Shown here in pieces: positions 17,434 through 26,862 of a stretch of DNA of 64,000 nt. The notes below the pieces were generated by a model. It did not search any database. It had not been told where the DNA came from and worked only from the letters and a program-made list of their open reading frames with translations. The stretch's first letter is position 1. The number at the start of each line of letters is the position of its first letter. The DNA comes from Desulfovibrio sp. G11. GTDB lineage: Bacteria > Desulfobacterota > Desulfovibrionia > Desulfovibrionales > Desulfovibrionaceae. The DNA is taken from assembly GCF_900243745.1 (NCBI RefSeq), contig NZ_LT984798.1, positions 2,564,001 through 2,628,000 of the forward strand. The letters run 5' to 3'. Made by a program: the position numbers and the translations under genes.

Positions 17434-17486
17434 GGTTGTTCTCCTTGGAAAGGCCCGCGCGGAAAGCACAAGGGTTCTGCGGGCCG

Positions 17487-18899
17487 TCAGGCAGGGTGCG
17501 GCTGGCGGATCCTGCTCATGGCAAAGCGCATCCAGTCGCGGCGCAGCACCACGTAAAGCATGATGCTGGTCTGCAGGCATTGGGAAACGAGCATGGCCAC
17601 AAAAACGCCCGAGGCCGTACCCCACAGCATATGTCCGAGCAGCCAGCCCAGGGGAAGGCGCACCAGCCAGAAGGTGCCGCCAAAAATCATCAGATTGTAC
17701 TTGGTAGCTCCCGCCCCGGTCATTACGCCGCCCATGACGGTGCTGGCAATGGAAAAGGGCGTGGAAAGCAGGTTAAAGGTCAGGTAATTCACAATCTGGG
17801 CCTGTGTGCCAGGCTCCTGTGAAAGCATAAGGGCGATCTCCTGCCTGAACGGCCAGAGCAGGGCTGCCATAAGGCTCATGGCCAGGGCAGCCGCGCCGAC
17901 CATAAACAGGGCAACTTTCTTGGCTTCGGCGGGCTTGCCCGCGCCAAGGCTGTTGCCTACAAGCACGGCGACACTCATGTTAAAGGCCATGCCCGGCAAA
18001 AAAAGAAGCGCTTCGACCCGCAGGCCGGCGGTAAGTCCGGCCAGGGCGTTCACGCTGTCAAAAGGCAATGAGGCTACCAGTACGAAAAGGGTCAGGTAGC
18101 CGGACTGCCAGACGATCTGCGCGGCTCCTGCGGGCAGGGCCACCTTGACAAGATAGGGCAGGCCAGCCTTGAGCCAGCGCGGGGTAGGCAGGGTGCGGCG
18201 TTGCAGGTAGCCCGAATGGGCAAGCAGGGCACAGTTGCATACCGCACCGAGGCATTGTGCGCCCACCGTGGCCCATGCAAGGCCCATGTAACCCCAGTTG
18301 GGCAGCCCGAACCAGCCCAGGCCGAAGCCGAGACAGGCCAGCAGATTGGCTGCGCACACCACGGCCGCCACCCATAACGGCGGAATGACCTGGCGCGTAG
18401 CGCGAAACATGACGCCCGTGGCAGCGTATACGTATTGGGCGGGCAGGGCCAGCATGCTGACCTGCCAGAGTTCTTTTGTCACAGGCATGATGCTGTCCGG
18501 AACCATGAGCATGCCCAGAATGGCATCGCCAAAGCGCCAGCCCAGCAGGGCCATGACAAAGCCAAGGCCAAAGCAGCCTATGACCGTGGTTGCCACATAG
18601 CGCTGCGCGCGAGCCACCTTGAGTGCGCCCAGCGACTGGCTCACGGCGGCGGTGGCTCCGCTGGAAATGGCCATGGCAACCACCATGAGAAAGATGCCGC
18701 ACTGGTTGACCATGCCCAGGGCGGCCTGTACTTCGGCGCTTATTTGTCCCGCTACCCATACGGCCACAAAACCCATGAAGAACACAAGGTACATCATGAG
18801 CATCTGGGGCCATGTGAGACGCCATACGGCGCGGGGTGAGGTGCTCAGGTCGGGGGTTGGCCGAAGCTGAGGAGCGGACAGGCCGCGTTGTTCGATCAC
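17487..18899 (-). CDS. MATE family efflux transporter
   Basis: 470 residues with about twelve hydrophobic segments in two similar halves, the MATE (NorM/DinF-like) architecture. MATE proteins export cationic drugs or metabolites using a Na+ or H+ gradient. The start is a GTG at 18899; the Shine-Dalgarno is weak, and internal Met residues near MLMMYLVFF could be the true start. The DUF2156 gene follows after 53 bases and may be co-transcribed. Substrate cannot be assigned. Confidence 0.9.
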   Translation of the reverse strand: MIEQRGLSAPQLRPTPDLSTSPRAVWRLTWPQMLMMYLVFFMGFVAVWVAGQISAEVQAALGMVNQCGIFLMVVAMAISSGATAAVSQSLGALKVARAQRYVATTVIGCFGLGFVMALLGWRFGDAILGMLMVPDSIMPVTKELWQVSMLALPAQYVYAATGVMFRATRQVIPPLWVAAVVCAANLLACLGFGLGWFGLPNWGYMGLAWATVGAQCLGAVCNCALLAHSGYLQRRTLPTPRWLKAGLPYLVKVALPAGAAQIVWQSGYLTLFVLVASLPFDSVNALAGLTAGLRVEALLFLPGMAFNMSVAVLVGNSLGAGKPAEAKKVALFMVGAAALAMSLMAALLWPFRQEIALMLSQEPGTQAQIVNYLTFNLLSTPFSIASTVMGGVMTGAGATKYNLMIFGGTFWLVRLPLGWLLGHMLWGTASGVFVAMLVSQCLQTSIMLYVVLRRDWMRFAMSRIRQPHPA

Positions 18900-19090
18900 G
18901 GCAGAATCACAGTTCCGTTACGGCAGTCCGTCACGAAGTTATATGTGGCAGGATAAGGGCGCCATTTCATGGCCGCACGGCGGTCCTTGACAGCGGCAGG
19001 TTCGCTCGGGGTGCGCAGGGGTGCGTCGTATCCTTGGGCGGTATGCCGCGTCCCGGCAGGGAACCGGGGTTTCATCTCGCGCGACCGCGC

Positions 19091-20368
19091 CTATATAAGC
19101 CCTTCAAGGCAGCGGGCCAGATCGTCAGGCGATTCGCGCCGGCGGATGAGCCGTGCCGTGCCGTCACTCTGAATCAGCACTTCCGCCGGGCGGAGGCGCT
19201 GATTATAGTTGGAACTCATGGTAAAGCCATATGCGCCGGCGTCAAGTATGCCGAGCACATCGCCTTCCACAATTTCCGGCAATTCACGGTCTTTGGCCAG
19301 GATGTCGCCGCTTTCGCAGATATTTCCCACCACGGTCTGCACCATGGTTTCACGCTTTTCGTGACTGTTTTCGCCGTAGATTTCCACATCGTGGAAAGAA
19401 TCGTACATGGCCGGGCGCACAAGCACATTGAAGCCAAGGTCCGTACCCGCATAGCGCTTTTCGCTGTTGTTCTTCACGGCGTGCACGCGGCCCAGCAGCA
19501 CACCGCATTCGGCAGCCACGTAGCGGCCCGGCTCAATGAGAAAGCGGCCCGTATAGCCTGTTTTTTCGGCCCATGCGCTGATGAGTGCGTGCAGGCGGCT
19601 GCCCAGTTCGCCTGTATCCAGGCGGGGCTGGCCTTCATACTTGCGGTATGGGATGCCGAAGCCGCCGCCGAAGTCGATGATTTCAAGGTTTTGTAGCGCG
19701 CCCTGGGGCAGTTGTTCTGCCAGGCGCAGCAACACCTCGGCTGCATCCAGGTAGCCTCCGGCCTCCATAAACAGGGAGCCGATGTGCTGGTTTATGCCCG
19801 CCAGTGTCATGTCGTGCTTTTGCAGCAGGGCAAAAACGTCGTCCATCTGTTCTGGATTGACACCGAACTTGGTTTCCTTGCCCGCAGTGACGACCTTGGC
19901 GTGATGCCCTGCGCCAATGCCGGGGTTGAAGCGAATCATGACCTTGCCGCCCTTGTTGATACGGCCGAGATCGTCCAGTTGCGCGACGGAGTCCACGCTG
20001 ATGAGCAGCCCGTGCTTGAGGGCATTCTGTAGTTCTTCCACAGAATTGTTATTGGAGATATAAAGAATCTGCCCGGGCGTAAATCCGGCAAGCAGGTCCA
20101 TGTGCAGCTCGCCGGGACTCATGGCGTCTACTACCAGGCCTTCTTCGCGCGCCATGCGCAGCAGCACGGGATTGGAATTGGCCTTGACGGAATAGTTGAC
20201 CCCGAAGCCGGGATGGCTTGAAAGGCCCATGAGGTCTCGGCAGCGCTGGCGCAGGACGTTTTCGTTATAGACATAGAGGGGAGTGCCGAAGGTTTCGGCC
20301 AGTTCGCGCGGGGTATGACGGCCGTAAAACTGGAGCTGGTCAGTGTAGCTGGAGCGGATGTCGGACAT
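19091..20368 (-). CDS. lysA: diaminopimelate decarboxylase
   Basis: PLP enzyme converting meso-diaminopimelate to L-lysine, the last step of lysine synthesis. 425 residues. The PLP lysine is in FGVNYSVKANSNP, the glycine loop is IIDFGGGFGIPY, the catalytic Cys region is VGNICESGDILAKDRELP, and EPGRYVAAECG is present; these separate LysA from other fold-III decarboxylases. A GAGGT site precedes the ATG. Divergent from the FKBP gene with about 280 bases between starts. Confidence 0.96.
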   Translation of the reverse strand: MSDIRSSYTDQLQFYGRHTPRELAETFGTPLYVYNENVLRQRCRDLMGLSSHPGFGVNYSVKANSNPVLLRMAREEGLVVDAMSPGELHMDLLAGFTPGQILYISNNNSVEELQNALKHGLLISVDSVAQLDDLGRINKGGKVMIRFNPGIGAGHHAKVVTAGKETKFGVNPEQMDDVFALLQKHDMTLAGINQHIGSLFMEAGGYLDAAEVLLRLAEQLPQGALQNLEIIDFGGGFGIPYRKYEGQPRLDTGELGSRLHALISAWAEKTGYTGRFLIEPGRYVAAECGVLLGRVHAVKNNSEKRYAGTDLGFNVLVRPAMYDSFHDVEIYGENSHEKRETMVQTVVGNICESGDILAKDRELPEIVEGDVLGILDAGAYGFTMSSNYNQRLRPAEVLIQSDGTARLIRRRESPDDLARCLEGLI

Positions 20369-20647
20369 GGGTACCTCGGGGATGCCTCAAAAAATTTCTG
20401 GTGTGCCCGCGCGGGGCGGCAATCTACGTTTTGGGTAAGTAACAATTATCGTGGTCATGGTGTACGCTGTCAAGCCCGTGGTCTGGCTGCCGCCGGGTAT
20501 ACACTGTCACATTGACATAAAAAGCGTGCCGTGTTTTGGTTTCTTTTTTCACTGCGGGCGTTTTTTGCGCTTGTGCCGCAGGGGCGCGAGCATTGCACCA
20601 CGCGGCAGGGCGCCCGCCCAAACGTCCGCAAGACCCCTGGAGTATTT

Positions 20648-21070
20648 ATGCCCATCAAAAAAGGCGACACAGTGCGCGCGCACTATACGGGAACCCTGGA
20701 TGACGGCACGGTGTTCGACTCTTCGCGTGAGCGCGATCCCCTTGAGTTCGTCATGGGCCAGGGCATGCTCATTCCCGGTTTCGAGGCCGCGGTTGACGGC
20801 CGTGAGGCCGGAGAAAGCGTTACCGTAACCATTCCTCCGGCCGAAGCCTATGGCGAAACCGATCCGGAACTGGTCTTTACCGTGGCCCGCGCCCAGGTGC
20901 CGGACCACATTCCCCTCAACGTGGGCGTGCCGTTGCAGCTTTCCAACGAGCAGGGCCAGATGGACGTGACCATCACCGAAGTGACCGCTGATGAAGTGAC
21001 CCTTGACGCCAACCATCCGCTGGCTGGCAAGGCTCTCACCTTTGAAATAGAGATTGTCAGCGTCAACTAG
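20648..21070 (+). CDS. FKBP-type peptidyl-prolyl isomerase (SlyD-like)
   Basis: 140-residue cytoplasmic FKBP. It has DTVRAHYTGTLDDGTVFDSS, the FKBP active-site strand, and an inserted-in-flap segment FTVARAQVPDHIPLNVGVPL as in the SlyD/FkpB group, ending LTFEIEIV. No signal peptide and no His-rich nickel tail as in E. coli SlyD. The ATG at 20648 is chosen because GGAG is seven bases before it; the longer upstream frame lacks a site and domain homology. Expected to catalyse prolyl isomerisation and act as a folding chaperone. Confidence 0.92.
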   Translation: MPIKKGDTVRAHYTGTLDDGTVFDSSRERDPLEFVMGQGMLIPGFEAAVDGREAGESVTVTIPPAEAYGETDPELVFTVARAQVPDHIPLNVGVPLQLSNEQGQMDVTITEVTADEVTLDANHPLAGKALTFEIEIVSVN

Positions 21071-21079
21071 CAGACGCCG

Positions 21080-21110
21080 GGCCGGCGGGCAGATGTCTGC
21101 CGGCCTTTTT
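21080..21110 (+). terminator. terminator after the FKBP gene
   Basis: Imperfect hairpin GGCC...GGCAG-ATGT-CTGCC-GGCC with a four-base bulge, followed by five T, ten bases after the stop. Confidence 0.7.
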
Positions 21111-21217
21111 CAGGGCTTTCCGGCATGTGGCGGCACGGGCCGCCCGGACGCCGCCGGCAGCAAGCGTTTTCCAACGAATTTTGGTGCGTCACCCCTTTTT
21201 CTGACGCGAGGTTTGTA

Positions 21218-23410
21218 ATGAGCAGCAAAACCGCCAGACACAGCGCCATCCAGGCCATCACCACCTACAAACCCGAAGCGGCTCCTCTCAATTTCGCCGA
21301 TACACGGCCCACGGACATCTTCGGTTGCAACGTGTTCAATGATCGCGTCATGCGGGAGCGCCTGCCCAAGGCCGTGTACCGCTCGCTGCGCAAAACCATT
21401 GAATTCGGCCAGCGTATGGACCCGTCCATAGCCGATACCGTGGCGGCGGTCATGAAAGACTGGGCCATTGAAAAAGGGGCAACTCACTTTACCCACATTT
21501 TCTATCCGCTTACCGGGCAAACGGCTGAAAAGCATGATAGTTTTCTCATGCCTGACGGCGCAGGCGGGGTGATTGCGGAATTTTCAGGCTCCATGCTCAT
21601 CCGGGGCGAACCGGACGCTTCGTCCTTTCCTTCCGGTGGCCTGCGCTCCACGTTCGAGGCGCGCGGCTACACTGCCTGGGATGTCACAAGCCCAGCGTAT
21701 ATCATGGAAAACCCCAACGGAACCTTTTTGTGCATCCCCACTATGTTCCTTTCATGGACTGGTGTGGCCCTGGACAAGAAAACTCCGCTGCTGCGTTCAA
21801 GCCAGGCCCTCAATCGCGAAGCCAAGAGGGTGCTGAGCCTTTTCGGTATTGAGACGGAACTGCCCGTAGTGGCCTATGCCGGGCTTGAGCAGGAGTATTT
21901 TTCCATTGATCACAATTTTAACTTTGCCCGTCCCGATATCCAGATCGCCGGACGCACTCTTTTTGGCGCACGCCCGGCCAAAGGGCAGGAATTCAGCGAC
22001 CAGTATTTCGGCGTGATCCCCCAGCGCGTACTTTCCTATATGATGGAAGTGGAGCGCGAGCTTTACAAGCTGGGGGTGCCAGTGCGTTGCCGCCACAACG
22101 AGGCCGCCCCGAGCCAGTATGAAATCGCGCCTCTTTATGAGGTCAGCAATGTGGCCGTGGACCATAACCATATTATTATGTCCACCCTGCGTAACGTGGC
22201 CAAGCGTTACGGCCTCAAATGCCTGCTGCACGAAAAGCCCTTTGCCGGAGTGAACGGGTCAGGCAAGCACGTGAACTATTCCATCGGCAATGCCGATCTG
22301 GGTTCTCTTTTTGAACCGGGCGAAACGCCGTATGCCAACGCCAAGTTTCTGGTGTTCTGCGCGGCCATGATCCGCAGCGTGCACAAGTTCGGCGGTCTTT
22401 TGCGCGCCACCGTAGCCAGCGCCAGCAATGATCACCGCCTGGGCGCCAATGAGGCTCCCCCGGCCATCATGTCCATCTTCCTTGGCGACATGCTTACCGA
22501 GGTTTTCGAGGCCTTCCGCGCCGGGCGGGTTGACGATGCCGTCAATGGCAAAAAGCGCGGCGCGCTCAATCTCGGCGTGGATACCCTGCCGCCCCTGCCG
22601 GCTGACCCGGGCGACCGCAACCGTACAAGCCCTGTGGCCTTTACGGGCAACCGCTTTGAATTCCGCGCGCTCGGCTCCAGCCAGTCTGCCGCTGGCTCCA
22701 TCACGGCGCTCAACGTCATGATGGCCGACTCGCTGGGATTTGCCGCCGACTGGCTGGAAAAGGAACTGGCGCAGGGGCGCGATTTCAGAACCGCTCTGGA
22801 ATCGTTTATCAGCCATGTCATTGAAGAGCACAGCGCCGTTATCTTTAACGGCGACGGCTATTCTGAAATCTGGCACAAGGAAGCCGTGCGGCGCGGCCTG
22901 CCCAACCTGCGCACCACGCCCGAAGCGCTGCCCGAGCTTACTCGCCCTGAAGTGGTTGAGATCTACGAAAAGGCCGAGGTGCTTAACCGGGCAGAACTCA
23001 AGGCCCGGCAGGACATCTATCTGGAGCAGTATTGCAAGACCGTGCGTACCGAGGCCAACCTGACCATACGCATAGCCCGTACCGTCATTTTTCCCGCAGC
23101 CATGCGCTATCAGGGCGAACTGGCGTCTACGGCGGCCAGCATGCAGGCTATCGGCATGGAGCCGAAAATCTTCACCCTTGAAGAAGTGACCGGGCAGTTG
23201 CGGCAAATGCAGGCCGCCACTATGACCCTTGAAAGCGTTTTGACCGAGGTGGACGCGCAGGGCCTGGGCATGGAAGCCGCCCGCCGTTACTGCAACGAGG
23301 TGCTGCCGTGCATGAACGAAGTACGCCGCCATGCCGATATGCTCGAAACGCGCGTTGCCGATGATCTGTGGGCTTTGCCCAATTATCAGGAAATACTGTT
23401 CGGCAAATAG
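21218..23410 (+). CDS. glnN: glutamine synthetase type III (GlnN)
   Basis: ATP-dependent ammonia assimilation to glutamine. 730 residues, the size of GSIII rather than GSI (about 470) or GSII. Type III signatures are present: an N-terminal [17 protein letters not shown] segment, [21 protein letters not shown], and EYFSIDHNF. The metal/glutamate site region reads [15 protein letters not shown], and [13 protein letters not shown] follows. The ATG at 21218 is chosen because the conserved N terminus begins there and a GAGG lies ten bases upstream; an in-frame start 93 bases earlier falls inside the preceding terminator region. Monocistronic: terminators lie on both sides. Confidence 0.95.
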   Translation: MSSKTARHSAIQAITTYKPEAAPLNFADTRPTDIFGCNVFNDRVMRERLPKAVYRSLRKTIEFGQRMDPSIADTVAAVMKDWAIEKGATHFTHIFYPLTGQTAEKHDSFLMPDGAGGVIAEFSGSMLIRGEPDASSFPSGGLRSTFEARGYTAWDVTSPAYIMENPNGTFLCIPTMFLSWTGVALDKKTPLLRSSQALNREAKRVLSLFGIETELPVVAYAGLEQEYFSIDHNFNFARPDIQIAGRTLFGARPAKGQEFSDQYFGVIPQRVLSYMMEVERELYKLGVPVRCRHNEAAPSQYEIAPLYEVSNVAVDHNHIIMSTLRNVAKRYGLKCLLHEKPFAGVNGSGKHVNYSIGNADLGSLFEPGETPYANAKFLVFCAAMIRSVHKFGGLLRATVASASNDHRLGANEAPPAIMSIFLGDMLTEVFEAFRAGRVDDAVNGKKRGALNLGVDTLPPLPADPGDRNRTSPVAFTGNRFEFRALGSSQSAAGSITALNVMMADSLGFAADWLEKELAQGRDFRTALESFISHVIEEHSAVIFNGDGYSEIWHKEAVRRGLPNLRTTPEALPELTRPEVVEIYEKAEVLNRAELKARQDIYLEQYCKTVRTEANLTIRIARTVIFPAAMRYQGELASTAASMQAIGMEPKIFTLEEVTGQLRQMQAATMTLESVLTEVDAQGLGMEAARRYCNEVLPCMNEVRRHADMLETRVADDLWALPNYQEILFGK

Positions 23411-23447
23411 GGTTTGTGGCGGCATGCCCGCTCAGGTAAACAACAGC

Positions 23448-23523
23448 GGCCCTGGCCCTGTTCACGCCAATGCCCTGTGGCATGCGCGCTGTGTGAAAAG
23501 GGCCGGGGCCATGTACTTTTTTT
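23448..23523 (+). terminator. terminator after glnN
   Basis: Twelve-bp arms (GGCCCTGGCCCT at 23448-23459 and its complement at 23499-23510, one wobble) with a long 39-base loop, then a T run at 23517-23523. Confidence 0.65.
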
Positions 23524-23598
23524 ACAGGCGCTGCAGTTGAAAGGCTGTCTTTGAAGGTCGTGCACTGTCTTTATCCCTGCTGCGCGCGCAGTTTGTTG

Positions 23599-23627
23599 TT
23601 GACAGAGGCGCGGACGCTGTGTAACGT
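23599..23627 (+). promoter_or_regulatory. probable trp operon promoter
   Basis: Perfect TTGACA at 23599-23604, a 17-base spacer and TAACGT at 23622-23627 (weak -10). It is about 30 bases before the leader peptide start, which suits an attenuated operon. I do not see a TrpR operator palindrome. Confidence 0.55.
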
Positions 23628-23656
23628 TTTAAAAAATTCTAGAGGAGCGTATTTGT

Positions 23657-23746
23657 ATGAGCACTTTCTCCAACACCATTTCTTGCAGCTATCAGGGCTG
23701 GTGGTGGCGCATAAGACTGCGTGGGGGAGACGTGCGGGCTAAATAG
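23657..23746 (+). CDS. trpL: trp operon leader peptide
   Basis: 29-codon ORF preceded by AGAGGAGCG nine bases before its ATG. Codons 15-17 are three consecutive TGG (23699-23707), giving GWWWR, the hallmark of a tryptophan-sensing leader. The stop is at 23744-23746, followed after about 30 bases by the attenuator hairpin and then trpE. Ribosome stalling at the Trp codons when charged tRNA-Trp is scarce should favour the antiterminator described in the next entry. Too short for standard gene finders but supported by ribosome site, codons and position. Confidence 0.93.
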   Translation: MSTFSNTISCSYQGWWWRIRLRGGDVRAK

Positions 23747-23809
23747 TTCCGGTACGTAGGTATAGCTGTATGCAGGCGCCGTCTCCCTTGGGAGGCGGCG
23801 CTTTTTTTT
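23725..23809 (+). promoter_or_regulatory. trp transcription attenuator
   Basis: Terminator: arms GCGCCGTCTCC and GGAGGCGGCGC (about 23777-23800, one wobble, TTG loop region) followed by eight T (23802-23809). Antiterminator: GGGAGACG at 23725-23732, inside the leader ORF just past the Trp codons, is perfectly complementary to CGTCTCCC at 23780-23787, the 5' arm of the terminator. The two pairings are mutually exclusive, as in the enterobacterial trp attenuator. A 1:2 pairing is not clear to me. Confidence 0.9.
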
Positions 23810-23834
23810 GTTCTACAACTCGAGGATACGGCAG

Positions 23835-25289
23835 ATGAAAGAGAACGGTGACAGGTTGCATTTGCTCACGTTGCGACAGTCCGCCCGGTGGCTGCCGGCG
23901 GACATGGATACCCCCATCAGCCTGTTTATGGGCATGGTGGGCGCCGGTAACGGCATTTTGCTGGAAAGCGCCGAGGTGGACGGCCGCTGGGGGCGCTACA
24001 GTATTCTTGCCTGCGATCCGGCTCTTTTCATCGCCTGCCGCGAAGGCAGGCTGGCCCTGGGTGTGAAAGACCAGAGGCTTGCCGCGCTTATGGTTTTTGA
24101 AGGCCGCCCTTTTGTGGAGGGCCTGCGTGCGCTCATGGCAGCCCTGGAGGTGCAGCCGCCTGAAAATGCCGCAAATCTGCCGCCCATTACCCGCGCCCTG
24201 TACGGGTATCTGGGGTTTGGCATGGCGGGGCTGTTCAATCCGGTGCTGGCATCCACCATGCCGGAAAACGAAGCAGACTGCCTGCTCATCCTGCCTGCCA
24301 CCGTGCTGGTTTTCGATCACCTGTACAACCGGCTGTGCCAGGTGAGCCTTGGCGACCACCGGCCCCTGAACAGCGGCCGCCAGCCCTTGGAGGTGAACGC
24401 GGCCAGGGCTTCCGGTCCGGCCATTGATCCCGGTATGGTGCGGTCCGAACCTGATGAAGAGGGGTACAAGAGCTTTGTGCGCCGCATCAAGGAAATGCTG
24501 CGTCAGGGCGAGGCCATACAGGTCGTGCCCTCGGTGCGTTTTTCCACGCCGTTTATGGGCAATCCTTTTGAACTGTACCGGCGTATGCGGCGCTTTAACG
24601 CGTCTCCCTACATGTTTTACATGCGCTTTCCGGATCTGACGCTCTTCGGCTCTTCGCCTGAAGTGATGGTGCGCTGCACCGCGGGCTGCCTGCAGCTTTC
24701 GCCCATCGCGGGTACACGCAAGCGCGGGGCCGATGATCTGGAGGACGCACGTCTGGCGGCCGAACTGCGGGACGACCCCAAGGAACGCGCCGAGCATGTC
24801 ATGCTGGTAGATCTTGGCCGCAACGATCTTGGCCGCGTGGCACGGCCCGGCACGGTAACGCTTGAACGCTATATGGAAGTGGAGCGTTACTCCCACGTCA
24901 TGCATCTTACAAGCCGGGTTACAGCCCGTCTGGATGTGGGGCTGGACGCCCTGGATGTGCTGGCCGCCACTTTTCCGGCGGGCACGGTATCGGGCGCGCC
25001 CAAAATACGGGCCATGCAGATCATCCGCGAGCTTGAGGGGCGCAGCCGCGGTCCCTACGCGGGATGCATCGGCTGGCTCGGACTGGACAGGGACAGTGTG
25101 AACCTGGATATGGGCATTACCATTCGCAGCATGTGGCTGCGTGACAACAGGCTCTTCTGGCAGGCGGGCGGAGGAATCGTTCATGATTCGGACCCGGATA
25201 TGGAATGGAAAGAAGTTTGCAATAAGTCAGCCATTATGCGCCTTGCCCTGCGAACGGAGGACGAAGAGTATGTTTCTTCTTATAGATAA
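23835..25289 (+). CDS. trpE: anthranilate synthase component I
   Basis: Converts chorismate (with ammonia from TrpG) to anthranilate. 484 residues. The N-terminal feedback-inhibition motif LLES is present (GILLESAEVDGRWGRYS), so tryptophan inhibition is expected. C-terminal chorismate-binding motifs are FGSSPEVMVR, IAGTRKRG, LGRNDLGRVA and FPAGTVSGAPKIRAM. The ATG at 23835 has GAGGA nine bases upstream and lies just past the attenuator T run. It overlaps trpGD by 20 bases. Confidence 0.97.
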   Translation: MKENGDRLHLLTLRQSARWLPADMDTPISLFMGMVGAGNGILLESAEVDGRWGRYSILACDPALFIACREGRLALGVKDQRLAALMVFEGRPFVEGLRALMAALEVQPPENAANLPPITRALYGYLGFGMAGLFNPVLASTMPENEADCLLILPATVLVFDHLYNRLCQVSLGDHRPLNSGRQPLEVNAARASGPAIDPGMVRSEPDEEGYKSFVRRIKEMLRQGEAIQVVPSVRFSTPFMGNPFELYRRMRRFNASPYMFYMRFPDLTLFGSSPEVMVRCTAGCLQLSPIAGTRKRGADDLEDARLAAELRDDPKERAEHVMLVDLGRNDLGRVARPGTVTLERYMEVERYSHVMHLTSRVTARLDVGLDALDVLAATFPAGTVSGAPKIRAMQIIRELEGRSRGPYAGCIGWLGLDRDSVNLDMGITIRSMWLRDNRLFWQAGGGIVHDSDPDMEWKEVCNKSAIMRLALRTEDEEYVSSYR

Positions 25290-26862
25290 TTACGATTCTT
25301 TTACATATAATCTGGTACAGGCCTTTCACGCCCTGGGGCACAAGCCTGTAGTTATGACCAACGACGACCCCGCAGTGCTTGGCATGGCTGAAAATCCGGA
25401 CCTTGCCCTGGTCTGTATTTCTCCCGGGCCGGGGCATCCTTCCAAAGCGGGTTTTTGCCCCGAATTTCTCGGGCGTCTTGATCCGCGTATTCCGGTGCTT
25501 GGCGTGTGCCTGGGGCATCAGTTGCTTGGCCTGCACGCCGGGGCGCGGGTGGAAGTTGGCCCCTGCATCATGCACGGCAAGCAGTCTGAAATAGTGCATG
25601 ACGGCACGGGCCTGTTCTCCGGCCTGCCCAATCCCATGCGGGTAGGGCGTTACCATTCCCTTGTGGTACGTGCCGACGAAGATGCCGAAAATCCGCGTTT
25701 TACCGTCACAGCCCGTGGCCCCGAAGGCGAGGTTATGGCCCTGCGTTATAATGACCGCCCCTGGGTGGGGGTGCAGTTTCATCCCGAGTCGGTACTCACG
25801 CCCGAAGGGCTGCGCCTGCTGGGCAATTTTCCGCAGATGATCATGGATGCCGGTGGGCCAGCATCCAACTTTGCGGATATTCTCGAGCGGCTGGCCCGTG
25901 GAGAAGACCTCAGCGCTGAGATGGCTGCCGCAGGTTTTGCCGCCCTTATGGACGGGAAAATGACTTCGGCCCAGGCCGGGAGCTTTCTCATGGGGCTGCG
26001 CATGAAAGGTGAAAGCGCTCTGGAACTGGCTCACGCCACACGCGCCGCCCTTGCTCGTGCCGTGCGCGTGGACGGCGTTTCGGGTACGACCATTGACGTG
26101 GTGGGTACAGGCGGCGACGGGCGCAACTCTTTTAACTGCTCCACGGCCACATCGCTTGTTCTGGCGGGCATGGGCTACAAGGTGGTCAAACACGGCGGCC
26201 GCGCCGTTTCTTCAAAATGCGGCAGCGCCGACGCCCTTGAAGCTCTCGGTATCGCGCTGGACGAAAACCCCGCCTCGGTGGCCGAAATGGTCAAAAAGCG
26301 CAATTTTGCCTTTTTGTTCGCGCCGCACTTTCATCCCTCCTTTGCCAATATCGGTCCTGTGCGCAAGGAACTGGGGGTGCGCACACTCTTCAACATACTG
26401 GGCCCCATGATCAATCCCGCCCGGCCCAGCCATCTGCTCATGGGGGTGGCCCGGCCGGAACTGGTGGATCTTGTGGCCGAAACCCTGCTTCAGGGACCGT
26501 TGTACCGGGCGGCCGTGGTTTGCGGCGCGGGCGACTATGACGAGATCACACCCATTGGCCCCGCGCGCATGGCCTTGCTGCATGCCGGCTCTGTGACACC
26601 TATGACGCTTGACCCCCGCGATTTCGGCATCCTGCCGTGCACCGTGGAAGATCTGGCCGTGGACGGCAAGGATGAGGCCGTGGCCGTGCTCAGGGGGATA
26701 CTCGATGGTGAAGGCCCGCGCGCCATGCTGGACATGGTGGCCCTCAATGTGGGGCTGGCGGTGTACCTGCTGGAAGAAAACATGGACATGGCCCTGTGCA
26801 TGGCGCGCGCGCGCGAAGCCGTAAGCGGAGGCTTTGGCAGGAAGGTGCTGCATGCTGCTTGA
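25270..26862 (+). CDS. trpGD: fused glutamine amidotransferase / anthranilate phosphoribosyltransferase (TrpGD)
   Basis: 530-residue bifunctional protein. Residues 1-195 form a class I glutamine amidotransferase: nucleophile Cys in GVCLGHQLLGLH, HGKQSEI, and the His/Glu pair in VQFHPES. From about 200 the TrpD phosphoribosyltransferase follows, with the PRPP loop DVVGTGGDGRNSFN and VVKHGGRAVSSKCGSAD. The first half feeds ammonia to TrpE; the second adds phosphoribose to anthranilate. The start is inside trpE (20-base overlap, GAGGACGAAGAG upstream), pointing to coupled 1:1 synthesis of the TrpE-TrpG complex. The same fusion exists in E. coli. Confidence 0.96.
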   Translation: MFLLIDNYDSFTYNLVQAFHALGHKPVVMTNDDPAVLGMAENPDLALVCISPGPGHPSKAGFCPEFLGRLDPRIPVLGVCLGHQLLGLHAGARVEVGPCIMHGKQSEIVHDGTGLFSGLPNPMRVGRYHSLVVRADEDAENPRFTVTARGPEGEVMALRYNDRPWVGVQFHPESVLTPEGLRLLGNFPQMIMDAGGPASNFADILERLARGEDLSAEMAAAGFAALMDGKMTSAQAGSFLMGLRMKGESALELAHATRAALARAVRVDGVSGTTIDVVGTGGDGRNSFNCSTATSLVLAGMGYKVVKHGGRAVSSKCGSADALEALGIALDENPASVAEMVKKRNFAFLFAPHFHPSFANIGPVRKELGVRTLFNILGPMINPARPSHLLMGVARPELVDLVAETLLQGPLYRAAVVCGAGDYDEITPIGPARMALLHAGSVTPMTLDPRDFGILPCTVEDLAVDGKDEAVAVLRGILDGEGPRAMLDMVALNVGLAVYLLEENMDMALCMARAREAVSGGFGRKVLHAA

